A DNA stretch of 64,000 bases, from assembly GCA_014529385.2 (NCBI GenBank), contig CM043942.1:49302274-49366273 (forward strand). The letters are read 5' to 3'. A program made the position numbers and the translations under genes. The notes beneath the pieces were generated by a model. It had not been told where the DNA came from and did no database searches. It saw only the letters and a list, made by a program, of their open reading frames with translations. Each line of letters opens with the position of its first letter. Positions within the stretch are counted from its first letter, which is position 1. Of the stretch, positions 22,175-32,410 are shown piece by piece. The DNA comes from Adiantum capillus-veneris (Eukaryota; Streptophyta; Polypodiopsida; Polypodiales; Pteridaceae).

Positions 22175-22968
22175 TGTGACACAACACGGGAGAGAGAATA
22201 GATTGATGAATAGGAAAGAGTAAACACACAGTATGCAGAGTAGACAGATGAAGTTAGAAATTTGTATTGATGTAATATAAAGAGTACAATAGGAGCGTAG
22301 CTCGTGTCAGACCACCCGACCACCCCCTAGCTATCTCACTCTCACTCTCAATCACAATCACACTCTCAATCACATGTTGCCATCAATCATACAGTCCCCA
22401 GATTATAGAGACTGTCTTCCGCGAATAGGCAACCGAAAAGAGGGTATTTTTGTCCTTCACTTCCTATCTGTAGCAAAGCGGCCAAAAAGTAGGCTCGAAG
22501 GAGGCGTCCTGCACATAAACACAAAAGCGGCACTAAAAATAACCCACACACATGAATTTTTAGTGCCGCTGTTGTGTTTGTGTGCAGGACGCCTCCTTCG
22601 GGCTTACTTTTTGGCCACTTCGCTAAAGACAGGAAGTGGAGGACAAAATAGCCGCTTTTCGGCTGCCTATTCGCGGAAGACAGTCTCTATAATCGGGGGA
22701 CTGTACGATTGATGGCAGCATGTGATTGAGAGTGATATTGTGATTGCGAGTGTGATTGAGAGTGAGAGTGAGATTGTGCACAAGATCAAGATTGAGAGTG
22801 AGAGTGAGATAGCTCGGGGGTGGTCGAGTGGTTTGACACGAGCTACGCTCCTATTGTACTCTTCATATTACATCAATATAGATTTTTGACTTCATCTGTC
22901 TACTCTGCGTACTATGTGTTTACTCTTTTCTATTCATCAATCTATTCTCTCTCCCATGTCGCGTCACA
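22175..22968. repeat. Long inverted repeat (foldback, ~0.8 kb)
   Basis: The left arm 22175-22540 and right arm 22556-22968 are reverse complements over almost their full length, with a 15-nt loop at 22541-22555. The innermost stem is AGCGGCACTAAAAAT against ATTTTTAGTGCCGCT. The outer tips are TGTGAC and GTCACA. The right arm is about 45 nt longer because a GAGAGTGAGAGTGA-type stretch is expanded. A transcript would form a long hairpin. No convincing target duplication flanks the tips, and no coding region lies inside. It could be a foldback transposon, a MITE, or two inverted LTR-like segments. Confidence 0.9.
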
Positions 22969-23047
22969 AAGCTATATTATCTTAAATGAATAACCCACAC
23001 AATGCAGACTTTCACCCTTTCCATAATGTGCAATCTTTTAATGTTTA

Positions 23048-23161
23048 TGTGTGTTTAAGTTGAATAATTCATTTCCAACAAAGAATTGTATTTCTTTTTG
23101 GACTTGTGTGTTTAAGTTGAATAATTCATTTCCAACAAAGAATTGTATTTCTTTTTGGACT
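23048..23161. repeat. Perfect 57-bp tandem duplication
   Basis: Two identical 57-bp units, 23048-23104 and 23105-23161, each beginning TGTGTGTTTAAG. Identity suggests a recent event or an assembly effect. The rest of 22969-23713 shows no gene. Confidence 0.95.
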
Positions 23162-23713
23162 TGAAAGACTACAAGAAATTCTTCTCTCTCCACTCCCTAT
23201 TATTCTTCCATTCCTAGGTTATTCTAACTGCTTTGATGTGCACATATTTATTTTTCTCTAGAGGGTGAGTTTTGATTGATTATGAACCATGAAGACTTAT
23301 ATACACAACTCATCCCAATCACTAGGTAAAATATATACATCATTGTGAGTACAAAATTATAATTTCAAAGAACAATTTGGGGCTTGTTTGGAAGACAAAT
23401 ATTAGTCGCTATAGATGCATTAGTAGATCCTTTCATCCTACCCTTGATTAGATATGATCAAATCTTGGATGTTTTCATCTTTGTCTTATTTTGAGAGTTC
23501 TATGTGTACATGAGTGGGTGAGAGAGAGTCTTCCATGGATGCACTTTAAGTATTCATCACCAAAGGTCCCACTTCATTAAGTGAATCCTTTGCTACTTCC
23601 TCGCAAGATCTCACAGCCAGAGGTTCGGTATCCTCTGGAAAGCACACCAAATTCTTGACACAATTTTGGTGAACCTGACGCAAAACTGCCAAGGTGAGAG
23701 TTCGTAGGTAACC

Positions 23714-24290
23714 ATGGGTGATCATGTGGAACACCATGGTATGCATTTTGACCCAGCAACAATGCAAATGTTTCAAGCATTTGCAACAACAACATGCCAT
23801 CAAGAGAAGGGATATTTCAGCAACCAAATCCATACAAGCAGTCGTCGACAAAATGGATCAATTTGACAAAAAAGATGTGACCAAGTACTTGTGCGAGTAT
23901 GTGAAGGATATGGAGCTACAACGTGTGTCGAAAGGTGAGATGATTCAAAGTTTTGAGCTAGTTATTGCTCCAAAAATTAGGGAACATGTGAGGGCAATCA
24001 AAGATGGGCATGGGAGAAATTGGGAAGAACTCAAACTAGCTTTAAAGGAGGAATATTTCATGGAGGACTCTGAGAGAGTGACCAAAAGAAAATTCTTAGA
24101 ATGGGTAGTCAAGACAAAGCAAGGACTATTAATAACATAGCTACTTAGGAAATTTGAGCGGCGTTATGCGCAGCTCACCAGGACAGAAAAGGCCACACTA
24201 GATGCAGAGATGACATATCTTTTTTTACGAGCTGTAAAGAGTTTCAAGAGAATTTGGAACTTCTTCTTGAAGATAAAGATGCGAGCAAGG
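23714..24290 (+). pseudogene. DUF4100-type Gypsy gag
   Basis: An ATG at 23714 opens MGDHVEHHGMHF; this frame ends near 23864. The capsid-like part is in another frame from 23853: MDQFDKKDVTKYLCEYV, then FELVIAPKIREHV and LKEEYFMEDSERVTKRKFLEW. It stops at 24140 after KQGLLIT and a further piece (LLRKFERRYAQLT) follows directly. Gag would assemble the particle. At least one frameshift and one stop disable it. Confidence 0.7.
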
Positions 24291-24439
24291 ACTAAAGACT
24301 GACTGGAATGAGGTTGAAGGTGTTGTCTCACTCCTTGCCAAGTGACAATGAAGAAGGGACAAGATGTTCGTAAACACTACAAGTCCTTCAACCTCAACTT
24401 CTAACAAAATGGTAAAGCCTACTTTTGTAGCTCCTAAGT

Positions 24440-25101
24440 TTTGAGCCCATACTAGATGAGCTTGTGAAGGGAATGCGTGACTTGAAGGTAAAGCTTGCAA
24501 AGCTTGAAGAAAAAGGTCAACCATCAGGGACACTTTCTAGGCAAAGACAATAGCCCAAATAAGGGTTTGTCCATAGATGTTTTTGGTGTGATAGTACATA
24601 CCATGTAAGAAGATATTGTAATGGTTTTAGTGATGCTTTGAAAAATGATGTTTTTTTTAAGGATGGTAAAATCCACTTAAGAGAGACATGTCTACCCTTG
24701 ACAACTAGCTTTGGGAAGGGGGGAATGCAAACCTCAGTTGAAGATATGGCAACTAGCCATACCACCTCTTCAATTGAGGGAGCTACTTATGGAGTGAAAA
24801 TTGAGCATCTTAGTGATGAAGAGGTGAGTGATCACCATGGTAGACTTTGGCCAAATTTCATGAAATTAGCTAAAAAAGAAAATTTTACAAAAGAGATTCT
24901 ACATGAAGCAGGTGACTGCATACATCTAGAAACAAGGTGGAGTGATCCAGTGGACTCAATGTCTGCGCTTGCCTACATTACAAACTGTCAAAACCATGAA
25001 GCCATTATTAAGGAAAAGAGTAGGCATGAAAATTGTGATGAAGGGCCTTCAAAAAGATCTACAAGAAGTGGAGGAAGAAATGATGCTACACCTCCGTGAG
25101 C
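24440..25101 (+). pseudogene. Zinc knuckle and linker of DUF4100-type Gypsy
   Basis: A perfect C-x2-C-x4-H-x4-C zinc knuckle (CFWCDSTYHVRRYC) is encoded at 24578-24619, in frame with the downstream 24638-25099 segment that begins DVFFKDGKIHLRE. The knuckle would bind nucleic acid. The frame ends with a TGA at about 25100 after a Ser/Arg-rich stretch (GPSKRSTRSGG). A TAG just upstream of the knuckle interrupts the connection to Lys-rich sequence at 24470. Confidence 0.75.
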
Positions 25102-25132
25102 ACCACCAACACAAGACACATCTTCACCAAAA

Positions 25133-25463
25133 GTGACCATGGAGGAGTCAGGAAAGAAGAAGGAGCCAACAAAAGGTAAGCCAAAGGGACCAGCTTACAA
25201 ACTACAGTCTGACATTGAGCTTGCTACAAACTTGGAGAAAGTGCTAGAGGAGAGGATTTTGAATAGCAAGGTTGAGTTTACTTTGGGGGAGGTGCTTGGT
25301 ATAGCCAAGCGTGAATTCCATGAGTAAATTACCGTCATTGTCAAGAGAAAGAGGCAAACACTTGGAGAGGCTATTCGCCCACAATTTGAAGGGGATAATG
25401 TGAAGACACAAGGAGTACACGTACAAGGTAAAGAAGGCAATGAAGCTATGGTAGACTACTACT
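25133..25463 (+). pseudogene. DUF4100-like domain
   Basis: After a basic stretch (KKKEPTKGKPKGPAYKLQSD) the frame reads NLEKVLEERILNSKVEFTLGEVLGIAKREFHE, the hallmark of DUF4100 proteins encoded by some Gypsy elements. A TAA at 25325-25327 interrupts it, after which the same frame goes on (VIVKRKRQTLGEAIR). The function of this domain is not known. It lies between Gag and protease. Confidence 0.7.
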
Positions 25464-25599
25464 AGTCCTCTTGGAACATGAGACAAGGGAACTTTTGCTG
25501 ATGATGGGGAAGAAGCTCCAAGCATTCCTAGGAGCAGCTATTCTAGAAGCTGCTAAGGGCGAGCTACTACAGAGACATTTGTCAAGGTAGGTGATCTTG

Positions 25600-25960
25600 A
25601 AGAACCATTTTTTGCCTAAATTGACCATGGGTCTGAAATAAATATAATGTCAAAATGTCTTTACAACAAATGTAAATGGCCAATGGACATAGAACATGGT
25701 TGGATGGTCAAAGTGGCAAGCAATTCATCAGGTGAATTGTATGCAGCATGTCCAAGTGTAAAGGTGACAATAGGTGATGTAAAGGTAGAACAAAATTTCT
25801 TTATACAGGACACATCTTCATATCATCTTATCCTTGGGCAATCCTACATTGTGGGGATCGAATGGAAACAAAGGTAATGGATGAGGGTTGAGGGTTCAGC
25901 TTATGCCAGGATACAAAGCAAAGATGGTAAATGTGCTATCAATTTCTCACAGTTTGTGTA
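25600..25960 (+). pseudogene. Gypsy protease-like segment
   Basis: The 76-residue frame at 25647-25877 carries LYNKCKWPMDIEHGWMV and VKVTIGDVKVEQNFFIQDTS, then LILGQSYIVGIEW, the C-terminal flap and hydrophobic motif of retropepsin-like proteases (LILG). The N-terminal catalytic region is represented by DHGSEINIMS at 25623-25652, where the usual D-S/T-G reads D-H-G. Confidence 0.65.
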
Positions 25961-26280
25961 AATCATGAAAGAAATCATGACAGCCTTAGAGAGCATCCTC
26001 TACCAAAGGTGAGTAAAGAGTTTCATGATCATAGGGAGCTGATGGGTTTTGGCCAAGTACCATTGTAAAGCGGCATTGCAGTGGTACAAAAAGAAAAGGA
26101 TCTCGCCTGATCCAAAATGGGTGGAACTTTTTCTACAAAGTCCTTGGTAACAAGGAATGGATCAGTATGTTTTACAAAACTTGAAGATTTGAGGAGATAT
26201 GAGAGGAAATATGTACATAACGTACAAATAGACATGAAAGAGAGTGGATTGTTAGAGCCTACTAAAAATGTTTTGGGTTT

Positions 26281-27672
26281 GTGTCAGTAGTTTCTTTTGT
26301 AGATATTATAGGTGAGCTTGATGCTATAATGAAGTCTAGTTTGCATCTTGGGAATGAAGTTGTGGAAGTATGCTCTCTGGAAATGTATCACGTCATAGAA
26401 GCCTTTAAAGAAAACCAATGTTTCAAGAAAACACTTGGCCTCGAAGTCCATGTTGAAACTAAATACAACTGTGTAGCAAAGAAGGTGAAACCAATAGCTT
26501 CACCCTTACCACCCAGCAAATAGGGAAAAGATTGAACATGCTTTTTTGCAACTAAGTTTGAGGAATCCTAAAAATATTGGGCACACCTTCACAAGGAGTC
26601 TTTTCAAGAGTTGCAAATTGGCTGCCATGAGTTTCTAACACATGAGGAGACAAAGTGCTTCAAAGAGATTATTTCAAAACATGGTAAGGCTTTTACATTT
26701 GAGCCACATGAGATAGGATGTGTTGATCCTTCTATTGTAGCTCCTATGGTAATTTTTACAATGCCTCATGTACCTTGGAATCTACGACCTGCTCCGGTTC
26801 CAAAGGCTCATTTACCAAAGTTAGTAGAGCTATTGAATGAGAAGATCAAAATGGGGATTTTGGAGCCTTCTTGTGCTCCATACTCAAATAGGTGGTTCGC
26901 AGTCCCAAGAAGATTCGCGCTTTACGCTTCATCCAAGATATGCAACCAATGAACAAAGTGACAATTAGGAATGTTGGTACTTGTCTAATTGTGGATGAGT
27001 TTGCAGAGGCATTTTCAAGGAGGGCAATCTACTCAATGGGAGATCTCTACTCAGGATATGATCAATTTCAACTTGCGATTGAAAGCAGAGACTTGACAAC
27101 CATGAGGACAACTTTAGGATTGGTAAGAATGTGTACCTTGCCGCAAGGAGCAACAAACACGGTGCACATATGATGAATGGGATGAATAAGGTCTTACGTG
27201 ATTTTATTCCTAAAATCACAATGCCTTTCATTGATGATTTGCCCATCAAAGGATGTGAAGGAGGTGAGATGAAGTTTTAGATCTCAAGGTTTGTGCCATA
27301 TGATTGTGGAAAATCACATAAATGATTGTGGGAAATCACATAAATGATTGTGATAAAATTTTGTCTAGGTTGGAGGAAGTGAATTTTACTTTGTCAGGGA
27401 AAAAGTTCATGTTTGTTGTCAATGAAGTGCTCATTGTGAGGCACATGTGTGGGCCATGTGGGAAACCTTGTCCAACAAAGTTAGATGTCATCCAAAGAAT
27501 GAAAGAAACATGCACTAGCATCAATGAGGTTAGAAGGTTTTTGGGAGCATGTGTCTTTTATGTTATTTGGATTCCACATTATGCACATGTGGATGATCAT
27601 CTTTATCAATTGCTTAGAAAGAATCAAAATTTTAAATGGATAGATGCACATGAGTCTCTTTTATACATATAA
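26281..27672 (+). pseudogene. Gypsy reverse transcriptase (DUF4100 type)
   Basis: The region starts with a linker frame (26281-26523). RT begins at 26611-26952 with PWNLRPAPVPKAHLP and EKIKMGILEPSCAPYSNRW. The frame shifts near 26910 and continues at 26892-27173 with RFIQDMQPMNKVTIRN and DLYSGYDQFQLAIESRD (catalytic Asp), and PQGATN. Past a frameshift, FIDDLPIKG near 27228-27255 is the x-DD box. The thumb and connection lie at 27322-27672 (EVRRFLGACVFY, WIPHYAHV). A TAG and several shifts break it. Confidence 0.85.
27310..27353. repeat. 21-bp tandem repeat inside RT
   Basis: GGAAAATCACATAAATGATTGT is followed directly by GGGAAATCACATAAATGATTGT, so the ATGATTGTG phrase is repeated. It interrupts the RT coding region where a short loop-coding segment would be. 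Confidence 0.75.
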
Positions 27673-27869
27673 CCCTTTGTGGTGTAGCACTTTTTTATTT
27701 AGGATGCCTCCACAAGTAACTATCCCTCAAAAAGTACCCATAGGCTTTTTTGCGTATCCTTTTGAACTCTTTTGTAGACCAATCCTCCTAGTTTGTTAGA
27801 GTACTCAAGTAGCTTCCAATAAGAAGCCAATCACCTTCATAAAGCTCTTTCAAGAACAATTCAAGTATC

Positions 27870-28293
27870 CCTACTAGCTCTCACCATCTTTGAAGGTGTG
27901 TGAGGTCTTGGGACTGAGGCTAGGTCCATTATGTGTGTTTTTCAAGAATAATTTGGTGCATGAAGCTTCCATCTTCATTGCACCAATTAGTTTTGTCAAG
28001 GAACACAAAGCTTGTATTGTACAAAAGTCTCCCTTGATGGGAGAAGCTATAATACAAAAGCCTTTTGGAGGGTGGACCGTCTCCATGTAAATCTGGTCCT
28101 CAACTGTTGTCAATTGATCTATTTCTCTCTCTTTTCAAGTTTTGTCTATGCCAAACTAGCTAGGTGTAATTACTATGTTGCTTTCTCCAACCAAGTACTC
28201 TCTCTATGCTCATTAGGAACTTGTTCTTAATTAAATGCTCACTATGTCATTATTTTCCGCTACACACAAGTTACTAGTGCATTAAATGTTACA
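27870..28293 (+). mobile_element. Family A LTR, 5'-truncated (last ~424 bp)
   Basis: It matches 33543-33970 and the end of 34154 from CTAGCTCTCACCATCTTTG to GTTACA. The sequence left of 27870 is unrelated to the other LTR copies, so the 5' part has been lost, apparently at the junction with the DUF4100-type Gypsy. Confidence 0.85.
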
Positions 28294-28294
28294 T

Positions 28295-28306
28295 TGGTAT
28301 CAGAGC
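28295..28306 (+). other. Primer-binding site, family A copy 2
   Basis: TGGTATCAGAGC follows the LTR end GTTACA with a 1-nt T spacer. It is an exact match to the initiator tRNA-Met site. Confidence 0.95.
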
Positions 28307-28734
28307 TATTAGTTTCTCTTTTCTTGCTCAAGAAGAGAGGTCCTCAAGATTGCTACAAATGGTTGGTGTTATTACTTGCAAAAGAGTAAGTAGAATAGGG
28401 ATTTTTCATCCTTAAAGCACGCCTGCTTTATGCAATTAACGGGGATACCGTCGAGAGCTATGGTCTTAATAATGGAGTCCTACAAGACTTGCCTACGGCT
28501 TAACCATTATTGAGTCATTAGAAGCTTGACAAGAACCAGTGCTATCTTGGCTCTGTGAAACCCTCTCTTCTATTCCTTGCAATTAATAATATCCGAGCCA
28601 TGGATATTATTAATATATCCGAGCCACGGATATAGATGCTTGAGTGCTTATCTTTGAAGGTAAAGAGGAGTAGAAACTAGTAGGGCTTGAAGTGCCAAAG
28701 TGCAAGTAAAAATTTACACATAAAAATTGCTAGT
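28307..28734 (+). other. Family A leader (5' untranslated)
   Basis: The first 263 nt (28307-28569) are nearly identical to 34168-34430. They include TTAACGGGGATACCGTCGAG. Beyond 28569 this copy has two adjacent inverted repeats, ATATCC...GGATAT at 28589-28607 and 28615-28633. No reading frame is conserved. It would be transcribed ahead of gag. Confidence 0.75.
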
Positions 28735-29785
28735 ATGGCCGACAAGGGTAACGAGATTGAAATGAATGTTGATAGCTTTGATTTTTCTAATGATAGAGCA
28801 ACTAGTGATGCCCCTATGCTTGTAAACTATCTTGTTTCTAGGCTTCAACAAGCCCTAGGCAATACAACCCTCCAAGGTGAAGTGCTACAACAATTGCGCA
28901 CCCATGGTATTCTCCAAACTCCCCACCAAGAAGAGAGAGTACCTAGGAAAGCTCCTGGTGAGACTTCCAAAAGAGGACTCTCTCCGATAAGGGAAGAAGA
29001 GGAGGATCCAAACGAAGGTCTCAAAAACCGATCACTCGATGGGGCATCTCCCTCTCAAAGGAGAGCCCAAGTTTCAACTGTAGATCCCCCATCGAAGGAA
29101 CGAGAAAGAAGCGAGTCTCTTGTCACCTTGGCAGAGATGGCTCCATGAAGATGGCGGGCAAAATGCTCTCCAACACTCCCTAAACGGAGAATACCATGGC
29201 ATATTCCTCCACACCCTAATTCAAAGAGGGAAGAGAGGAAACAAGGGAAGAAAAAGACGAGAAAGAGGTCACCCTCTTCATCTTCCTCTTCTGAAGAAAG
29301 TAATGGTGTAGAAGAGGAGGAACAAGGGAAGAAAAAGGCAAGAAAGAGGTCACCCTCTTCTCCATCTTCCTCATCCTCTTTTCCTTCTGAAGAAAGTGAT
29401 GGTGCAGCTCCCAAACCGCCCAAGAGAAGAGGCCATAGGAAATCGGAATCAATTTCCAACAAGGGCTAAGAGAAACCTTAAGCCCATGGAAAGCAAGGAC
29501 CATGGTGAGATTAGGGGGAAGGAAAACGTCCAAAAGTCTCCCAAATGCAACTTCAACAACAACAAAGCCGAGGAGAAAGGAGTTTATAAAGGCAAAAATA
29601 AACTCTCTCCTGAAGATCTAGAGCGTTATCGAAAAGATAAGCATTTTTACAAGTACGGGGAGCAAGGGCATGCCTATCGTGCTTGCCTCCACAAGAATAC
29701 GTATAATGAGCCTCCTAGAGCTTCCATAGTCAAAGTTCAAAAAGAGGATGCTCATCACAAAGGATCTCCTCTATGTTACGTTTGA
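28735..29785 (+). pseudogene. Family A gag (capsid lost, damaged zinc knuckle)
   Basis: The ATG at 28735 opens MADKGNEIEMNVDSFDF, like copy 1 at 13648, and VNYLVSRLQQALGN follows. The frame ends at 29148. Lys/Arg/Ser-rich sequence with tandem RGHPLH-type blocks occupies 29200-29400. The 29396-29785 frame carries a zinc knuckle that reads F-x2-Y-x4-H-x4-C (YGEQGHAYRAC), so both leading cysteines are replaced. The capsid block seen in copy 1 at 14240-14420 is not found here. Confidence 0.75.
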
Positions 29786-30430
29786 GGAAAGGTAAGAGAA
29801 CATGATGCTTTCATTCCCTTGGACCTTGGCTCTACTCACAATTTCATATCTACAGAGTTGGCCACCAAGCTAGGCATGCAAGCCTATGAGATGGGAGATG
29901 TCCTACCTGCCGATGGTGCTTTCAAGGGACAAGAAGTCTCGGTCACTCCCTTAATTGGAAATTGAGGCCTCATGTCCAAAGCTATGTGGACAAGGAGGAT
30001 TTCTTCCTCTCTCCTCTCAAGCATGAGGATGTAATCCTAGGGGCACCATGGTTTGATCGCGTGGCTGCCAATGTTAAATTCCCTAAAAGACAAATCTACT
30101 TTAGGTACAGGGAAAAAGATATGTGCATAGAGGCTAAGGAGTCGGGTAACACCATACCCATTGTACATAAGCAAGCTTTTGATAAGTCAATAAAGAGCTC
30201 TATTTTTGTGTACATGATTTTTGTTAAAGACTCTCAAAAATGAACCTAATGTTTCATCAAATGAAAATGTAGGGAATCAGAAGGAATTAGAGTTATCTAA
30301 TTTCCTAAATGGATTCCAAGATGTTTTTATTGACGACATTCCCTGTGAGCGACCTCCCAAACGAGGGGATGACGACCATCCAATTGAGCTTCTTCTAGGA
30401 AGCTCTCCGCCTAATAAACCTCCTTACTGA
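29786..30430 (+). pseudogene. Family A protease and linker
   Basis: Around 29815-29860 the translation reads PLDLGSTHNFISTELATK, with the D-x-G active site of Gypsy proteases (Leu in place of the middle Ser). A frameshift near 29955 leads into 29962-30243, which matches copy 1 (SPLKHEDVILGAPWF), and then 30221-30430 (LSNFLNGFQDVFIDD). The enzyme would cleave Gag-Pol. Confidence 0.75.
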
Positions 30431-30439
30431 GTTTCTCAA

Positions 30440-31113
30440 GCTCAACAAGAGGATATTATGTGGTAGGTGCAGGAATTGGTTGAGAAAGGCATGGTTAGGC
30501 CTAGCTCATCTCCATTTTGTTGTCAGTTTTATTAGTGCAAAAGAAAGATGGCACATATCGTATGTGTGACGACTATAGAGCACTAAATAGGATCACTATC
30601 AAAACTATGTTTCCCGTTCCAGGGTAGAAGACCTATTTGATAAGCTATAGGGGTCGACCTAATTCAGTAGGATTGACCTAAAAAGTGGCTATCATCAAAT
30701 AAGGATAGTTGATCAAGACATTGTAAAGACCACATTTGCACCACGTTTTGGTCTTTACGAAAGTACATTTGTCATGCCTTATGCTTTACCAATGCACCAG
30801 CTACATTCAATCGTCTGATGATGGAGAAGCTATTCAGGCCTCACCAAAGCTTTACTAGAGTGTTCCTTGATGATATAATCATATACTCTAATTCAATAGA
30901 CGAACACAAGCACCACCTTTAGGGAATATTTCAAGTTTTATGAGAGAATAAGTTGTATATAAATCGAAAGAAAAGTGAATTTTTCTTGCAAGATATCAAT
31001 ATTTAGGTCACATTATCTCTCAAGATGGCATCGAAATGGATCAATCAAAGTTAGAGGTAATAAAAGGATGACCTAATCCAAGGAATCTGCATGAACTAAG
31101 AATCTTTATTGGT
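30440..31113 (+). pseudogene. Family A reverse transcriptase, heavily broken
   Basis: RT motifs appear in shifting frames: [10 protein letters not shown] at about 30575, a palm-A like KSGYHQIRI segment at 30680-30710, and the catalytic box FLDDIIIYS near 30868-30895. Stops occur every 20-60 codons. It continues directly into the connection/RNase H frame at 31114. Confidence 0.75.
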
Positions 31114-31536
31114 ATGTGTGCATACTATAGACACTTCATAGAAAAGTTCTCACAAATTTCTGGACCATTACATGACTTAACAAAGAAAAACATTAGGTAT
31201 ACATGGTCTACCAACGAGAACAATGCTTTTGAAAAGCTCAAAGAGAAGCTTATCTCTCAACCTGTGCTTACACTACCGGATCTCTCAAAGCCATTTGAGG
31301 TCCAATGCGACGCTTGTGGTGATTGCCTTGGAGTTGTTTTGCTCCAAGAAGGGCATGCCATAGCCTATGAAAGCCAAAGGCTCGACCCTGTTGAGCAAGC
31401 TCTAGGTATATATGAGAAGGAACTCTTGGTAGTTCTACATGCTCTAGACTCATGGAAGCACTATTTATTGGGTACTCCTTTCATTCTGCAAATGGATCAC
31501 CAAGAACGGATCACCAAAGCCTTAAGTGCTACATGA
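31114..31536 (+). pseudogene. Family A RT connection and RNase H
   Basis: The 140-residue frame has the connection (YYRHFIEKFSQISGPLHDLT), then VQCDACGDCLGVVLLQEGH with the first RNase H Asp, YESQRL, and YEKELLVVLHALDSWKHYLLG with the Glu. It breaks off at HQERITKAL without the later Asp. It is the best kept domain of this element. Confidence 0.9.
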
Positions 31537-32051
31537 CACAGACCAAGCTTGCCAACATCCATAGTGTCGGATAGAGATCCTAGAATCGAATGACCAATAA
31601 TTTCTAGAAGGGTCTCTTTGAGAATTTAGGTACAAGGCTAAACTTCTCTTTGGTTTATCACCAGCAAACAGATGGCCAAAGTGAAATAGCTAACCTAACA
31701 ATTCTTGATCTACTAAAAGCTTATGTCACAGAAGTAGATCAAAGGTCCCAATGGGAGAAGTACTTACCTTTAGTGGAGTATGCTTACAATAACACAGTAC
31801 ATACTTGGGAAAAGCACCTTTTGAGGTGATTGAGGGAAGATCAAAAACTCCCCCTGCTACTCAAAGTACATGGGAAGATCTTCGCTACATATGAATATAG
31901 CCAAGACCTACAAGAATCTTTCCAAAACATTAAGGATGTTATATCCATCTCTCAGCAAAGGCAAGAGGCTGTTGCTGATAAGCACAGAAGAGCTCTAGCC
32001 TTTAAAGAAAACCTAAACCTTGTCAATGTTTACAATGATTCCCTAGAGTAA
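31537..32051 (+). pseudogene. Family A integrase remnant
   Basis: SIVSDRDPRI (second Asp region) is encoded near 31557-31590 and a YLPLVEYAYNNT segment near 31760-31800, followed by PFEVIEGR at about 31820. The zinc-binding N-terminus is missing. The final open frame (31830-32051) covers the C-terminal tail. From 32052 to 32410 no coding signal remains; it is probably 3' untranslated sequence ending near an AAGAGAGAGATA purine tract at 32395-32407. Confidence 0.7.
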
Positions 32052-32410
32052 GCAAACATAAATATGTTTAAATGAACAAAGTTATTGTCTTATAAGACTC
32101 TCTTTTTTCTTTATTGTGCACAAATGTTAATGAGTATGCATGCTTAGGATCATGTTTGTGGAGACAACCTCTCCTGAACACCAAGTAGAGCTTGTCACTC
32201 TATTATATAAAAGATTGATAAGGACTAATGCGCAGACATGCTTGCGGAAACTAAGGCTCTCAAGCAACAAATGGACTAGTCATTCATTTTGGAATGATGT
32301 CGTAGGGTAAAATACAAATCCTCTACCCGCTAACAAACGGACTAATGATTAGGCTTTATCTTCTCTACCTCATAGTCTAGGATGACTATGATTTCAAGAG
32401 AGAGATAATT

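Larger units (their letters stand above)
23714..27672 (+). mobile_element. Ty3/Gypsy of DUF4100 type, truncated after RT
   Basis: Gag, a zinc knuckle, a DUF4100-like segment, a protease-like segment and a reverse transcriptase follow in order on the plus strand, in many frames. RNase H and integrase are missing: the copy stops near 27672, about 200 bp before a family A LTR fragment. The DUF4100 block between zinc knuckle and protease is known from retroelements of fungi and some plants. An integrase of what looks like the same family is at 59898-61624 on the other strand. Confidence 0.8.

Noticed and set aside
23614-23635. CCAGAGG-TTCGGTAT-CCTCTGG hairpin resembling a tRNA T arm
   Set aside because: The stem-loop is isolated, has no A box at the right distance, and lies in a leader region before a gag start.
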